NCBI GenBank assembly: GCA_964036275.1
Contig: OZ038436.1
Location: 19,309,904 to 19,373,903 of the forward strand
Direction of reading: 5' to 3'
DNA: 64,000 bases
From: Litoditis marina
Taxonomy: Eukaryota; Nematoda; Chromadorea; Rhabditida; Rhabditidae
The translations under genes and the position numbers were made by a program. The notes beneath the pieces are model-generated. The model saw only the letters and a list, made by a program, of their open reading frames with translations. It did not search any database and was not told the origin of the DNA. How positions within the stretch are numbered: position 1 is the stretch's first letter; each line of letters starts with the position of its first letter. Below are positions 25,190 through 38,290 of the stretch, piece after piece.

Positions 25190-25262
25190 CGACCTCGGCA
25201 GGATTCGAACCTGCAATCTTCTGCTCCGTAGGCAGACGCGTTATCCATTGCGCCACGAGGCC
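25190..25262 (-). tRNA. tRNA-Arg(ACG), copy 2
   Basis: Body as copy 1. 481 bp after copy 1. Atypical 5' flank (GAAGTCAGCTCTG); 3' flank intermediate between X and Y; T5 terminator. Confidence 0.9.
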
Positions 25263-25651
25263 ATGAAGTCAGCTCTGTTACAATCGGGGATGAAGACAGC
25301 ATGCTGTGTTACCGGGTTCGCTTGAGGGGGGGGGGGGGCACAAGGCTGGCTAATACAGGTACCCGGGGTACATAAACATAGCTTAGCGCGCCCTGCATCA
25401 CACTAAAACATGTGCAATATGCACTGTACGGTAATTGATAGTTTTGAGCGACCGTTTGATAATAACTTTCCTTTCTGGCATGTCTACGTGCTGAACCGCT
25501 GAATTAGATTGAAATTTGTCGGATTTCAACGTGCTGAAACATCTACGAAAACATAAATACATGTGTAATAGGTAAATATTAAGTGGATAGCATGTACTGA
25601 TTGCTTTCAACATTAATTAATGACGATTTAATTGTGCAAAAGTAAACATTT

Positions 25652-25724
25652 CGACCTCGGCAGGATTCGAACCTGCAATCTTCTGCTCCGTAGGCAGACG
25701 CGTTATCCATTGCGCCACGAGGCC
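25652..25724 (-). tRNA. tRNA-Arg(ACG), copy 3, interrupted terminator
   Basis: Body as copy 1. 462 bp after copy 2. 5' flank C, 3' flank Y. The downstream T-run is broken by G (TGTTT), leaving TTTT further on as the likely stop. Confidence 0.88.
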
Positions 25725-26067
25725 ATGTGTTTAGCTCGGTTACAATCGGAGATGAAGACAGCATGCTGTGTTACCGGGTTCGCTTGAAAGGGGGCAGAAG
25801 GCTGGCTAATACAGGTACCCGGGGTACATAAACATAACTTAGCGCGCCCTGCATCACACCGAGCAACCGTTTGATAATAACTTTCCTTTCTGGCATGTCT
25901 ACGTGCTGAACCGCTGAATTAGATTGAAATTTGTCGGATTTCAACGTGCTGAAACACCTACGAAAACAATAAATACATGTGTAATAGGTAAATATTAAGT
26001 GGATAGCATGTGCTGATTGCTTTTAACCTTAGTTAATGACGATTTAATTGTGCAAAAGTAAAAATTT

Positions 26068-26140
26068 CGACCTCGGCAGGATTCGAACCTGCAATCTTCT
26101 GCTCCGTAGGCAGACGCGTTATCCATTGCGCCACGAGGCC
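26068..26140 (-). tRNA. tRNA-Arg(ACG), copy 4
   Basis: Body as copy 1. 416 bp after copy 3 because the spacer monomer between them is truncated near 25860. Atypical 5' flank; intermediate 3' flank. Confidence 0.9.
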
Positions 26141-26544
26141 ATGTAGTCAGCTCTGTTACAATCGGGGATGAAGACAGCATGAACAACAGAAGACATGCTG
26201 TGTTACCGGGTTCGCTTGAGGGGGGGGGGGGCACAAGGCTGGCTAATACAGGTACCCGGGGTACATAAACATAACTTAGCGCGCCCTGCATCACACTAAA
26301 ACATGTGCAATATGCACTGTACGGTAATTGATAGTTTTGAGCGACCGTTTGATAATAACTTTCCTTTCTGGCTTGTCTACGGGCTGAACCGCTGCATAAG
26401 ATGGAAATATGTCGGATTTCAACGTGCTGAAATATCTACGAAAACATAAATACATGTGTAATAGGTAAATATTGAGTGGATAGCATGTGCTGATTGCTTT
26501 TAACCTTAATTATTGACGATTTAGTTGTGCAAAAGTAAAAATTT

Positions 26545-26617
26545 CGACCTCGGCAGGATTCGAACCTGCAATCTTCTCCTCCGTAGGCAGACGCGTTATC
26601 CATTGCGCCACGAGGCC
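26545..26617 (-). tRNA. tRNA-Arg(ACG), copy 5, stem mismatch
   Basis: C40 is G, so the anticodon stem has a G30-G40 mismatch; anticodon unchanged. 477 bp after copy 4. Flanks B and X. Folding is probably weakened. Confidence 0.7.
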
Positions 26618-27231
26618 ATGTGTTCAGCTCGGTTACAATCGGAGATGAAGACAGCATGCTGTGTTACCGGGTTCGCTTGAAAGGGGGCACAAGGCTGGCT
26701 AATACAGGTACCCGGGTCACATAAACATAACTTAGCGCGCCCTGCATCACACTAAAACATGTGCAATATGCACTGTACGGTAATTGAAAAAAAATGAGGT
26801 GTACTTATAAGTTAGTTTTGAGCCACCGTTTGATAATAACTTTCCTATCTGGCTTGTCTACGTGCTGAACCGCTGAATTAGATTGAAATATTTCGGATTT
26901 CAACGTGCTGAAACATCTACGAAAACAATAAATACATGTGTAATAGGTAACATCACACTAAAACATGTGCAATATGCACTGTATGGTAATTGGAAAAAAA
27001 GGAGGTGTACTTTTAAGTTAGTTTTGAGCAACCGTTTGATAATAACTTTCCTTTCTGGCTTGTCTACGGGCTGAACCGCTGCATAAGATGGAAATATGTC
27101 GGATTTCAACGTGCTGAAATATCTACGAAAACATAAATACATGTGTAATAGGTAAATATTGAGTGGATAGCATGTGCTGATTGCTTTTAACCTCAATTAT
27201 TGACGATTTAGTTGTGCAAAAGTAAAAATTT

Positions 27232-27304
27232 CGACCTCGGCAGGATTCGAACCTGCAATCTTCTGCTCCGTAGGCAGACGCGTTATCCATTGCGCCACGA
27301 GGCC
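27232..27304 (-). tRNA. tRNA-Arg(ACG), copy 6
   Basis: Body as copy 1. 687 bp after copy 5 (two spacer monomers). Flanks A and X, with one change in X. Confidence 0.9.
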
Positions 27305-28122
27305 ATGTCTTCAGCTCTGTTACAATCGGGGATGAAGACAGCATGCCGTGTATGCGGGTTCGCTTGAAAGGGGGCACAAGGCTGGCTAATAGAGGTACCC
27401 GGGGTACATAAACATAACTTAGCGCGCCCTGCATCACACTAAAACATGTGCAATATGCACTGTACGGTAATTGAAAAAAAATGAGGTGCACTTATAAGTT
27501 AGTTTTGAGCCACCGTTTGATAATAACTTTCCTATCTGGCTTGTCTACGTGCTGAACCGCTGAATTAGATTGAAATTTGTCGGATTTCAACGTGCTGAAA
27601 CATCTACGAAAACATAAATACATGTGTAATAGGTAAAATCACACTAAAACATGTGCAATATGCACTGTACGGTAATTGAAAAGAATGAGGTGTACTTATA
27701 AGTTAGTTTTGAGCCACCGTTTGATAATAACTTTCCTATCTGGCTTGTCTACGTGCTGAACCGCTGAATAAGATTGAAATATTTCGGATTTCAACGTGCT
27801 GAAACATCTACGAAAACAATAAATACATGTGTAATAGGTAACATCACACTAAAACATGTGCAATATGCACTGTATGGTAATTGGAAAAAAAGGAGGTGTA
27901 CTTTTAAGTTAGTTTTGAGCAACCGTTTGATAATAACTTTCCTTTCTGGCTTGTCTACGGGCTGAACCGCTGCATAAGATGGAAATATGTCGGATTTCAA
28001 CGTGCTGAAATATCTACGAAAACATAAATACATGTGTAATAGGTAAATATTGAGTGGATATCATGTGCTGATTGCTTTTAACCTTAATTATTGACGATTT
28101 AGTTGTGCCAAAATAAAAATTT

Positions 28123-28195
28123 CGACCTCGGCAGGATTCGAACCTGCAATCTTCTGCTCCGTAGGCAGACGCGTTATCCATTGCGCCACGAGGCC
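28123..28195 (-). tRNA. tRNA-Arg(ACG), copy 7
   Basis: Body as copy 1. 891 bp after copy 6 (three monomers). Flanks A and X; the 3' trailer reads TTTTTATTTTGGC instead of the usual TTTTTACTTTTGC. Confidence 0.9.
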
Positions 28196-28808
28196 ATGTC
28201 TTCAGCTCTGTTACAATCGGGGATGAAGACAGCATGCCGTGTATGCGGGTTCGCTTGAAAGGGGGCACAAGGCTGGCTAATAGAGGTACCCGGGGTACAT
28301 AAACATAACTTAGCGCGCTCTGCATCACACTAAAACATGTGCAATATGCACTGTACGGTAATTGAAAAAAATGAGGTGTACTTATAAGTTAGTTTTGAGC
28401 AACCGTTTGATAATAATTTTCCTTTCTGGCTTGTCTACGTGCTGAACCGCTGAATAAGATTGAAATATTTCGGATTTCAACGTGCTGAAACATCTACGAA
28501 AACAATAAATACATGTGTAATAGGTTACATCACACTAAAACATAAGCATAATGCACTGTACGGTAATTGGAAAAAAATGAGTTGTTCTTTTAAGTTAGTT
28601 TTGAGCAACCTTTTGATGATATGTTTTCTTTCTGGCTTGTCTACGTGCTGAACCGCTGAATAAGATTGAAATTTGTCGGATTTCAACGTGCTGAAACATC
28701 TACGAAAACATAAATACATGTGTAATAGGTAAATATTAAGTGGATAGCATGTACTGATTGCTTTCAACATTAATTAATGACGATTTAATTGTGCAAAAGT
28801 AAACATTT

Positions 28809-28881
28809 CGACCTCGGCAGGATTCGAACCTGCAATCTTCTGCTCCGTAGGCAGACGCGTTATCCATTGCGCCACGAGGCC
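28809..28881 (-). tRNA. tRNA-Arg(ACG), copy 8, interrupted terminator
   Basis: Body as copy 1. 686 bp after copy 7. 5' flank unusual (GTGCCTAGCTCTG), 3' flank Y. T-run broken as in copy 3. Confidence 0.88.
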
Positions 28882-29493
28882 ATGTGCCTAGCTCTGTTAC
28901 AATCGGGGATGAAGACAGCATGCCGTGTATGCGGGTTCGCTTGAAAGGGGGCACAAGGCTGGCTAATACAGGTACCCAGGGTACATAAACATAACTTAGC
29001 GCGCCCTGCATCACACTAAAACATGTGCAATATGCACTGTACGGTAATTGAAAAAAATGAGGTGTACTTATAAGTTAGTTTTGAGCCACCGTTTGATAAT
29101 AACTTTCCTATCTGGCTTGTCTACGTGCTGAACCGCTGAATTAGATTGAAATTTGTCGGATTTCAACGTGCTGAAACATCTACGAAAAGATAAATACATG
29201 TGTAATAGGTAAAATCACACTAAAACATGTGCAATATGCACTGTACGGTAATTGAAAAGAATGAGGTGTACTTATAAGTTAGTTTTGAGCCACCGTTTGA
29301 TAATAACTTTCCTATCTGGCTTGTCTACGTGCTGAACCGCTGAATAAGATTGAAATATTTCGGATTTCAACGTGCTGAAACATCTACGAAAACAATAAAT
29401 ACATGTGTAATAGGTAAATATTGAGTGGATAGCATGTGCTGATTGCTTTTAACCTTAATTATTGACGATTTAGTTGTGCAAAAGTAAAAATTT

Positions 29494-29566
29494 CGACCTC
29501 GGCAGGATTCGAACCTGCAATCTTCTGCTCCGTAGGCAGACGCGTTATCCATTGCGCCACGAGGCC
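29494..29566 (-). tRNA. tRNA-Arg(ACG), copy 9
   Basis: Body as copy 1. 685 bp after copy 8. Flanks B and X. Confidence 0.9.
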
Positions 29567-30180
29567 ATGTGTTCAGCTCGGTTACAATCGGAGATGAAGA
29601 CAGCATGCTGTGTTACCGGGTTCGCTTGAAAGGGGGCACAAGGCTGGCTAATACAGGTACCCGGGTCACATAAACATAACTTAGCGCGCCCTGCATCACA
29701 CTAAAACATGTGCAATATGCACTGTACGGTAATTGAAAAAAAATGAGGTGTACTTATAAGTTAGTTTTGAGCCACCGTTCGATAATAACTTTCCTATCTG
29801 GCTTGTCTACGTGCTGAACCGCTGAATAAGATTGAAATATTTCGGATTTCAACGTGCTGAAACATCTACGAAAACAATAAATACATGTGTAATAGGTAAC
29901 ATCACACTAAAACATGTGCAATATGCACTGTATGGTAATTGGAAAAAAAGGAGGTGTACTTTTAAGTTAGTTTTGAGCAACCGTTTGATAATAACTTTCC
30001 TTTCTGGCTTGTCTACGGGCTGAACCGCTGCATAAGATGGAAATATGTCGGATTTCAACGTGCTGAAATATCTACGAAAACATAAATACATGTGTAATAG
30101 GTAAATATTGAGTGGATAGCATGTGCTGATTGCTTTTAACCTTAATTATTGACGATTTAGTTGTGCAAAAGTAAAAATTT

Positions 30181-30253
30181 CGACCTCGGCAGGATTCGAA
30201 CCTGCAATCTTCTGCTCCGTAGGCAGACGCGTTATCCATTGCGCCACGAGGCC
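30181..30253 (-). tRNA. tRNA-Arg(ACG), copy 10
   Basis: Body as copy 1. 687 bp after copy 9. Flanks A and X. Confidence 0.9.
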
Positions 30254-30662
30254 ATGTCTTCAGCTCTGTTACAATCGGGGATGAAGACAGCATGCCGTGC
30301 ATGCGGGTTCGCTTGAAAGGGGGCACAAGGCTGGCTAATACAGGTACCCGGGTCACATAAACATAACTTAGCGCGCCCTGCATCACACTAAAACATGTGC
30401 AATATGCACTGTACGGTAATTGAAAAAAAATGAGGTGTAGTTATAAGTTAGTTTTGAGCCACCGTTTGATAATAACTTTCCTATCTGGCTTGTCTACGTG
30501 CTGAACCGCTGAATGAGATTGAAATATTTCGGATTTCAACGTGCTGAAACATCTACGAAAACAATAAATACATGTGTAATAGGTAAACATTGAGTGGATA
30601 GCATGTGCTGATTGCTTTTAACCTTAATTATTGACGATTTAGTTGTGCAAAAGTAAAAATTT

Positions 30663-30735
30663 CGACCTCGGCAGGATTCGAACCTGCAATCTTCTGCTCC
30701 GTAGGCAGACGCGTTATCCATTGCGCCACGAGGCC
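30663..30735 (-). tRNA. tRNA-Arg(ACG), copy 11
   Basis: Body as copy 1. 482 bp after copy 10 (one monomer). Flanks A and X; the monomer-module joint reads GTAAACATTGAG, shared with copies 18, 22 and 25. Confidence 0.9.
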
Positions 30736-31349
30736 ATGTCTTCAGCTCTGTTACAATCGGGGATGAAGACAGCATGCCGTGTATGCGGGTTCGCTTGAAA
30801 GGGGGCACAAGGCTGGCTAATACAGGTACCCGGGTCACATAAACATAACTTAGCGCGCCCTGCATCACACTAAAACATGTGCAATATGCACTGTACGGTA
30901 ATTGAAAAAAAATGAGGTGTACTTATAAGTTAGTTTTGAGCCACCGTTTGATAATAACTTTCCTATCTGGCTTGTCTACGTGCTGAACCGCTGAATAAGA
31001 TTGAAATATTTCGGATTTCAACGTGCTGAAACATCTACGAAAACAATAAATACATGTGTAATAGGTAACATCACACTAAAACATGTGCAATATGCACTGT
31101 ATGGTAATTGGAAAAAAAGGAGGTGTACTTTTAAGTTAGTTTTGAGCAACCGTTTGATAATAACTTTCCTATCTGGCTTGTCTACGTGCTGAACCGCTGC
31201 ATAAGATGGAAATATGTCGGATTTCAACGTGCTGAAATATCTACGAAAACATAAATACATGTGTAATAGGTAAATATTGAGTGGATAGCATGTGCTGATT
31301 GCTTTTAACCTTAATTATTGACGATTTAGTTGTGCAAAAGTAAAAATTT

Positions 31350-31422
31350 CGACCTCGGCAGGATTCGAACCTGCAATCTTCTGCTCCGTAGGCAGACGCG
31401 TTATCCATTGCGCCACGAGGCC
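31350..31422 (-). tRNA. tRNA-Arg(ACG), copy 12
   Basis: Body as copy 1. 687 bp after copy 11. 5' flank B (GTTGAGCTCGG form), 3' flank X. Confidence 0.9.
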
Positions 31423-32035
31423 ATGTGTTGAGCTCGGTTACAATCGGAGATGAAGACAGCATGCTGTGTTACCGGGTTCGCTTGAAAGGGGGCACAAGGC
31501 TGGCTAATACAGGTACCCGGGGTACATAAACATAACTTAGCGCGCCCTGCATCACACTAAAACATGTGCAATATGCACTGTACGGTAATTGAAAAAAATG
31601 AGGTGTACTTATAAGTTAGTTTTGAGCCACCGTTTGATAATAACTTTCCTATCTGGCTTGTCTACGTGCTGAACCGCTGAATAAGATTGAAATATTTCGG
31701 ATTTCAACGTGCTGAAACATCTACGAAAACAATAAATACATGTGTAATAGGTAACATCACACTAAAACATGTGCAATATGCACTGTATGGTAATTGGAAA
31801 AAAAGGAGGTGTACTTTTAAGTTAGTTTTGAGCAACCGTTTGATAATAACTTTCCTTTCTGGCTTGTCTACGTGCTGAACCGCTGCATAAGATGGAAATA
31901 TGTCGGATTTCAACGTGCTGAAATATCTACGAAAACATAAATACATGTGTAATAGGTAAATATTGAGTGGATAGCATGTGCTGATTGCTTTTAACCTTAA
32001 TTATTGACGATTTAGTTGTGCAAAAGTAAAAATTT

Positions 32036-32108
32036 CGACCTCGGCAGGATTCGAACCTGCAATCTTCTGCTCCGTAGGCAGACGCGTTATCCATTGCGCC
32101 ACGAGGCC
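32036..32108 (-). tRNA. tRNA-Arg(ACG), copy 13
   Basis: Body as copy 1. 686 bp after copy 12. Flanks A and X. Confidence 0.9.
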
Positions 32109-32722
32109 ATGTCTTCAGCTCTGTTACAATCGGGGATGAAGACAGCATGCCGTGTATGCGGGTTCGCTTGAAAGGGGGCACAAGGCTGGCTAATACAGGT
32201 ACCCGGGGTACATAAACATAACTTAGCGCGCCCTGCATCACACTAAAACATGTGCAATATGCACTGTACGGTAATTGAAAAAAAATGAGGTGTACTTATA
32301 AGTTAGTTTTGAGCCACCGTTTGATAATAACTTTCCCATCTGGCTTGTCTACGTGCTGAACCGCTGAATAAGATTGAAATATTTCGGATTTCAACGTGCT
32401 GAAACATCTACGAAAACAATAAATACATGTGTAATAGGTTACATCACACTAAAACATGTGCAATATGCACTGTATGGTAATTGGAAAAAAAGGAGGTGTA
32501 CTTTTAAGTTAGTTTTGAGCAACCTTTTGATGATATGTTTTCTTTCTGGCTTGTCTACGTGCTGAACCGCTGAATAAGATTGAAATTTGTCGGATTTCAA
32601 CGTGCTGAAACATCTACGAAAACATAAATACATGTGTAATAGGTAAATATTAAGTGGATAGCATGTACTGATTGCTTTCAACATTAATTAACGACGATTT
32701 AATTGTGCAAAAGTAAAAATTT

Positions 32723-32795
32723 CGACCTCGGCAGGATTCGAACCTGCAATCTTCTGCTCCGTAGGCAGACGCGTTATCCATTGCGCCACGAGGCC
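32723..32795 (-). tRNA. tRNA-Arg(ACG), copy 14
   Basis: Body as copy 1. 687 bp after copy 13. Flanks C and Y (ATTAACGACG subtype, also in copies 19, 23 and 26). Confidence 0.9.
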
Positions 32796-33614
32796 ATGTG
32801 TTTAGCACGGTTACAATCGGAGATGAAGACAGCATGCTGTGTTACCGGGTTCGCTTGAAAGGGGGCACAAGGCTGGCTAATAGAGGTACCCGGGGTACAT
32901 AAACATAACTTAGCGCGCCCTGCATCACACTAAAACATGTGCAATATGCACTGTACGGTAATTGAAAAAAAAATGAGGTGTACTTATAAGTTAGTTTTGA
33001 GCCACCGTTTGATAATAACTTTCCTATCTGGCTTGTCTACGTGCTGAACCGCTGAATTAGATTGAAATTTGTCGGATTTCAACGTGCTGAAACATCTACG
33101 AAAACATAAATACATGTGTAATAGGTAAAATCACACTAAAACATGTGCAATATGCACTGTACGGTAATTGAAAAGAATGAGGTGTACTTATAAGTTAGTT
33201 TTGAGCCACCGTTTGATAATAACTTTCCTATCTGGCTTGTCTACGTGCTGAACCGCTGAATAAGATTGAAATATTTCGGATTTCAACGTGCTGAAACATC
33301 TACGAAAACAATAAATACATGTGTAATAGGTAACATCACACTAAAACATGTGCAATATGCACTGTATGGTAATTGGAAAAAAAGGAGGTGTACTTTTAAG
33401 TTAGTTTTGAGCAACCGTTTGATAATAACTTTCCTATCTGGCTTGTCTACGTGCTGAACCGCTGCATAAGATGGAAATATGTCGGATTTCAACGTGCTGA
33501 AATATCTACGAAAACATAAATACATGTGTAATAGGTAAATATTGAGTGGATAGCATGTGCTGATTGCTTTTAACCTTAATTATTGACGATTTAGTTGTGC
33601 AAAAGTAAAAATTT

Positions 33615-33687
33615 CGACCTCGGCAGGATTCGAACCTGCAATCTTCTGCTCCGTAGGCAGACGCGTTATCCATTGCGCCACGAGGCC
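33615..33687 (-). tRNA. tRNA-Arg(ACG), copy 15
   Basis: Body as copy 1. 892 bp after copy 14. Flanks B and X. Confidence 0.9.
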
Positions 33688-34301
33688 ATGTGTTCAGCTC
33701 GGTTACAATCGGAGATGAAGACAGCATGCTGTGTTACCGGGTTCGCTTGAAAGGGGGCACAAGGCTGGCTAATACAGGTACCCGGGTCACATAAACATAA
33801 CTTAGCGCGCCCTGCATCACACTAAAACATGTGCAATATGCACTGTACGGTAATTGAAAAAAAATGAGGTGTACTTATAAGTTAGTTTTGAGCCACCGTT
33901 CGATAATAACTTTCCTATCTGGCTTGTCTACGTGCTGAACCGCTGAATAAGATTGAAATATTTCGGATTTCAACGTGCTGAAACATCTACGAAAACAATA
34001 AATACATGTGTAATAGGTAACATCACACTAAAACATGTGCAATATGCACTGTATGGTAATTGGGAAAAAAGGAGGTGTACTTTTAAGTTAGTTTTGAGCA
34101 ACCGTTTGATAATAACTTTCCTTTCTGGCTTGTCTACGGGCTGAACCGCTGCATAAGATGGAAATATGTCGGATTTCAACGTGCTGAAATATCTACGAAA
34201 ACATAAATACATGTGTAATAGGTAAATATTGAGTGGATAGCATGTGCTGATTGCTTTTAACCTTAATTATTGACGATTTAGTTGTGCAAAAGTAAAAATT
34301 T

Positions 34302-34374
34302 CGACGTCGGCAGGATTCGAACCTGCAATCTTCTGCTCCGTAGGCAGACGCGTTATCCATTGCGCAACGAGGCC
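34302..34374 (-). pseudogene. tRNA-Arg(ACG), copy 16, two changes
   Basis: G69 is C, giving a C4-C69 mismatch in the acceptor stem, and G9 is T. Both are expected to harm folding and aminoacylation. Anticodon and boxes A/B are otherwise kept; G9 lies in the A box. 687 bp after copy 15. Flanks A and X. Copy 20 has the same two changes. Confidence 0.6.
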
Positions 34375-34987
34375 ATGTCTTCAGCTCTGTTACAATCGGG
34401 GATGAAGACAGCATGCCGTGTATGTGGGTTCGCTTGAAAGGGGGCACAAGGCTGGCTAATACAGGTACCCGGGTCACATAAACATAACTTAGCGCGCCCT
34501 GCATCACACTAAAACATGTGCAATATGCACTGTACGGTAATTGAAAAAAATGAGGTGTACTTATAAGTTAGTTTTGAGCCACCGTTTGATAATAACTTTC
34601 CTATCTGGCTTGTCTACGTGCTGAACCGCTGAATAAGATTGAAATATTTCGGATTTCAACGTGCTGAAACATCTACGAAAACAATAAATACATGTGTAAT
34701 AGGTAACATCACACTAAAACATGTGCAATATGCACTGTATGGTAATTGGAAAAAAAGGAGGTGTACTTTTAAGTTAGTTTTGAGCAACCGTTTGATAATA
34801 ACTTTCCTTTCTGGCTTGTCTACGTGCTGAACCGCTGCATAAGATGGAAATATGTCGGATTTCAACGTGCTGAAATATCTACGAAAACATAAATACATGT
34901 GTAATAGGTAAATATTGAGTGGATAGCATGTGCTGATTGCTTTTAACCTTAATTATTGACGATTTAGTTGTGCAAAAGTAAAAATTT

Positions 34988-35060
34988 CGACCTCGGCAGG
35001 ATTCGAACCTGCAATCTTCTGCTCCGTAGGCAGACGCGTTATCCATTGCGCCACGAGGCC
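34988..35060 (-). tRNA. tRNA-Arg(ACG), copy 17
   Basis: Body as copy 1. 686 bp after copy 16. Flanks A and X. Confidence 0.9.
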
Positions 35061-35469
35061 ATGTCTTCAGCTCTGTTACAATCGGGGATGAAGACAGCAT
35101 GCCGTGTATGCGGGTTCGCTTGAAAGGGGGCACAAGGCTGGCTAATACAGGTACCCGGGTCACATAAACATAACTTAGCGCGCCCTGCATCACACTAAAA
35201 CATGTGCAATATGCACTGTACGGTAATTGAAAAAAAATGAGGTGTACTTATAAGTTAGTTTTGAGCCACCGTTTGATAATAACTTTCCTATCTGGCTTGT
35301 CTACGTGCTGAACCGCTGAATGAGATTGAAATATTTCGGATTTCAACGTGCTGAAACATCTACGAAAACAATAAATACATGTGTAATAGGTAAACATTGA
35401 GTGGATAGCATGTGCTGATTGCTTTTAACCTTAATTATTGACGATTTAGTTGTGCAAAAGTAAAAATTT

Positions 35470-35542
35470 CGACCTCGGCAGGATTCGAACCTGCAATCTT
35501 CTGCTCCGTAGGCAGACGCGTTATCCATTGCGCCACGAGGCC
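35470..35542 (-). tRNA. tRNA-Arg(ACG), copy 18
   Basis: Body as copy 1. 482 bp after copy 17. Flanks A and X. Confidence 0.9.
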
Positions 35543-36156
35543 ATGTCTTCAGCTCTGTTACAATCGGGGATGAAGACAGCATGCCGTGTATGCGGGTTCG
35601 CTTGAAAGGGGGCACAAGGCTGGCTAATACAGGTACCCGGGTCACATAAACATAACTTAGCGCGCCCTGCATCACACTAAAACATGTGCAATATGCACTG
35701 TACGGTAATTGAAAAAAAATGAGGTGTACTTATAAGTTAGTTTTGAGCCACCGTTTGATAATAACTTTCCCATCTGGCTTGTCTACGTGCTGAACCGCTG
35801 AATAAGATTGAAATATTTCGGATTTCAACGTGCTGAAACATCTACGAAAACAATAAATACATGTGTAATAGGTTACATCACACTAAAACATGTGCAATAT
35901 GCACTGTATGGTAATTGGAAAAAAAGGAGGTGTACTTTTAAGTTAGTTTTGAGCAACCTTTTGATGATATGTTTTCTTTCTGGCTTGTCTACGTGCTGAA
36001 CCGCTGAATAAGATTGAAATTTGTCGGATTTCAACGTGCTGAAACATCTACGAAAACATAAATACATGTGTAATAGGTAAATATTAAGTGGATAGCATGT
36101 ACTGATTGCTTTCAACATTAATTAACGACGATTTAATTGTGCAAAAGTAAAAATTT

Positions 36157-36229
36157 CGACCTCGGCAGGATTCGAACCTGCAATCTTCTGCTCCGTAGGC
36201 AGACGCGTTATCCATTGCGCCACGAGGCC
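36157..36229 (-). tRNA. tRNA-Arg(ACG), copy 19
   Basis: Body as copy 1. 687 bp after copy 18. Flanks A and Y (ATTAACGACG subtype), a combination also seen in copy 23. Confidence 0.9.
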
Positions 36230-37049
36230 ATGTCTTCAGCTCTGTTACAATCGGGGATGAAGACAGCATGCTGTGTTACCGGGTTCGCTTGAAAGGGGGC
36301 ACAAGGCTGGCTAATACAGGTACCCGGGGTACATAAACATAACTTAGCGCGCCCTGCATCACACTAAAACATGTGCAATATGCACTGTACGGTAATTGAA
36401 AAAAAAATGAGGTGTACTTATAAGTTAGTTTTGAGCCACCGTTTGATAATAACTTTCCTATCTGGCTTGTCTACGTGCTGAACCGCTGAATTAGATTGAA
36501 ATTTGTCGGATTTCAACGTGCTGAAACATCTACGAAAACATAAATACATGTGTAATAGGTAAAATCACACTAAAACATGTGCAATATGCACTGTACGGTA
36601 ATTGAAAAAAAATGAGGTGTACTTATAAGTTAGTTTTGAGCCACCGTTCGATAATAACTTTCCTATCTGGCTTGTCTACGTGCTGAACCGCTGAATAAGA
36701 TTGAAATATTTCGGATTTCAACGTGCTGAAACATCTACGAAAACAATAAATACATGTGTAATAGGTAACATCACACTAAAACATGTGCAATATGCACTGT
36801 ATGGTAATTGGGAAAAAAGGAGGTGTACTTTTAAGTTAGTTTTGAGCAACCGTTTGATAATAACTTTCCTTTCTGGCTTGTCTACGGGCTGAACCGCTGC
36901 ATAAGATGGAAATATGTCGGATTTCAACGTGCTGAAATATCTACGAAAACATAAATACATGTGTAATAGGTAAATATTGAGTGGATAGCATGTGCTGATT
37001 GCTTTTAACCTTAATTATTGACGATTTAGTTGTGCAAAAGTAAAAATTT

Positions 37050-37122
37050 CGACGTCGGCAGGATTCGAACCTGCAATCTTCTGCTCCGTAGGCAGACGCG
37101 TTATCCATTGCGCAACGAGGCC
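37050..37122 (-). pseudogene. tRNA-Arg(ACG), copy 20, two changes
   Basis: Same G69-to-C and G9-to-T changes as copy 16, exactly 2,748 bp away. The pair is therefore one defective copy duplicated inside a larger block. 893 bp after copy 19. Flanks A and X. Confidence 0.6.
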
Positions 37123-37735
37123 ATGTCTTCAGCTCTGTTACAATCGGGGATGAAGACAGCATGCCGTGTATGTGGGTTCGCTTGAAAGGGGGCACAAGGC
37201 TGGCTAATACAGGTACCCGGGTCACATAAACATAACTTAGCGCGCCCTGCATCACACTAAAACATGTGCAATATGCACTGTACGGTAATTGAAAAAAATG
37301 AGGTGTACTTATAAGTTAGTTTTGAGCCACCGTTTGATAATAACTTTCCTATCTGGCTTGTCTACGTGCTGAACCGCTGAATAAGATTGAAATATTTCGG
37401 ATTTCAACGTGCTGAAACATCTACGAAAACAATAAATACATGTGTAATAGGTAACATCACACTAAAACATGTGCAATATGCACTGTATGGTAATTGGAAA
37501 AAAAGGAGGTGTACTTTTAAGTTAGTTTTGAGCAACCGTTTGATAATAACTTTCCTTTCTGGCTTGTCTACGTGCTGAACCGCTGCATAAGATGGAAATA
37601 TGTCGGATTTCAACGTGCTGAAATATCTACGAAAACATAAATACATGTGTAATAGGTAAATATTGAGTGGATAGCATGTGCTGATTGCTTTTAACCTTAA
37701 TTATTGACGATTTAGTTGTGCAAAAGTAAAAATTT

Positions 37736-37808
37736 CGACCTCGGCAGGATTCGAACCTGCAATCTTCTGCTCCGTAGGCAGACGCGTTATCCATTGCGCC
37801 ACGAGGCC
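37736..37808 (-). tRNA. tRNA-Arg(ACG), copy 21
   Basis: Body as copy 1. 686 bp after copy 20; counterpart of copy 17 in the 2,748-bp duplication. Flanks A and X. Confidence 0.9.
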
Positions 37809-38217
37809 ATGTCTTCAGCTCTGTTACAATCGGGGATGAAGACAGCATGCCGTGTATGCGGGTTCGCTTGAAAGGGGGCACAAGGCTGGCTAATACAGGT
37901 ACCCGGGTCACATAAACATAACTTAGCGCGCCCTGCATCACACTAAAACATGTGCAATATGCACTGTACGGTAATTGAAAAAAAATGAGGTGTACTTATA
38001 AGTTAGTTTTGAGCCACCGTTTGATAATAACTTTCCTATCTGGCTTGTCTACGTGCTGAACCGCTGAATGAGATTGAAATATTTCGGATTTCAACGTGCT
38101 GAAACATCTACGAAAACAATAAATACATGTGTAATAGGTAAACATTGAGTGGATAGCATGTGCTGATTGCTTTTAACCTTAATTATTGACGATTTAGTTG
38201 TGCAAAAGTAAAAATTT

Positions 38218-38290
38218 CGACCTCGGCAGGATTCGAACCTGCAATCTTCTGCTCCGTAGGTAGACGCGTTATCCATTGCGCCACGAGGCC
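38218..38290 (-). tRNA. tRNA-Arg(ACG), copy 22, stem mismatch
   Basis: G30 is A, giving an A30-C40 mismatch in the anticodon stem; anticodon unchanged. Counterpart of intact copy 18, so the change arose after the 2,748-bp duplication. 482 bp after copy 21. Confidence 0.7.
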
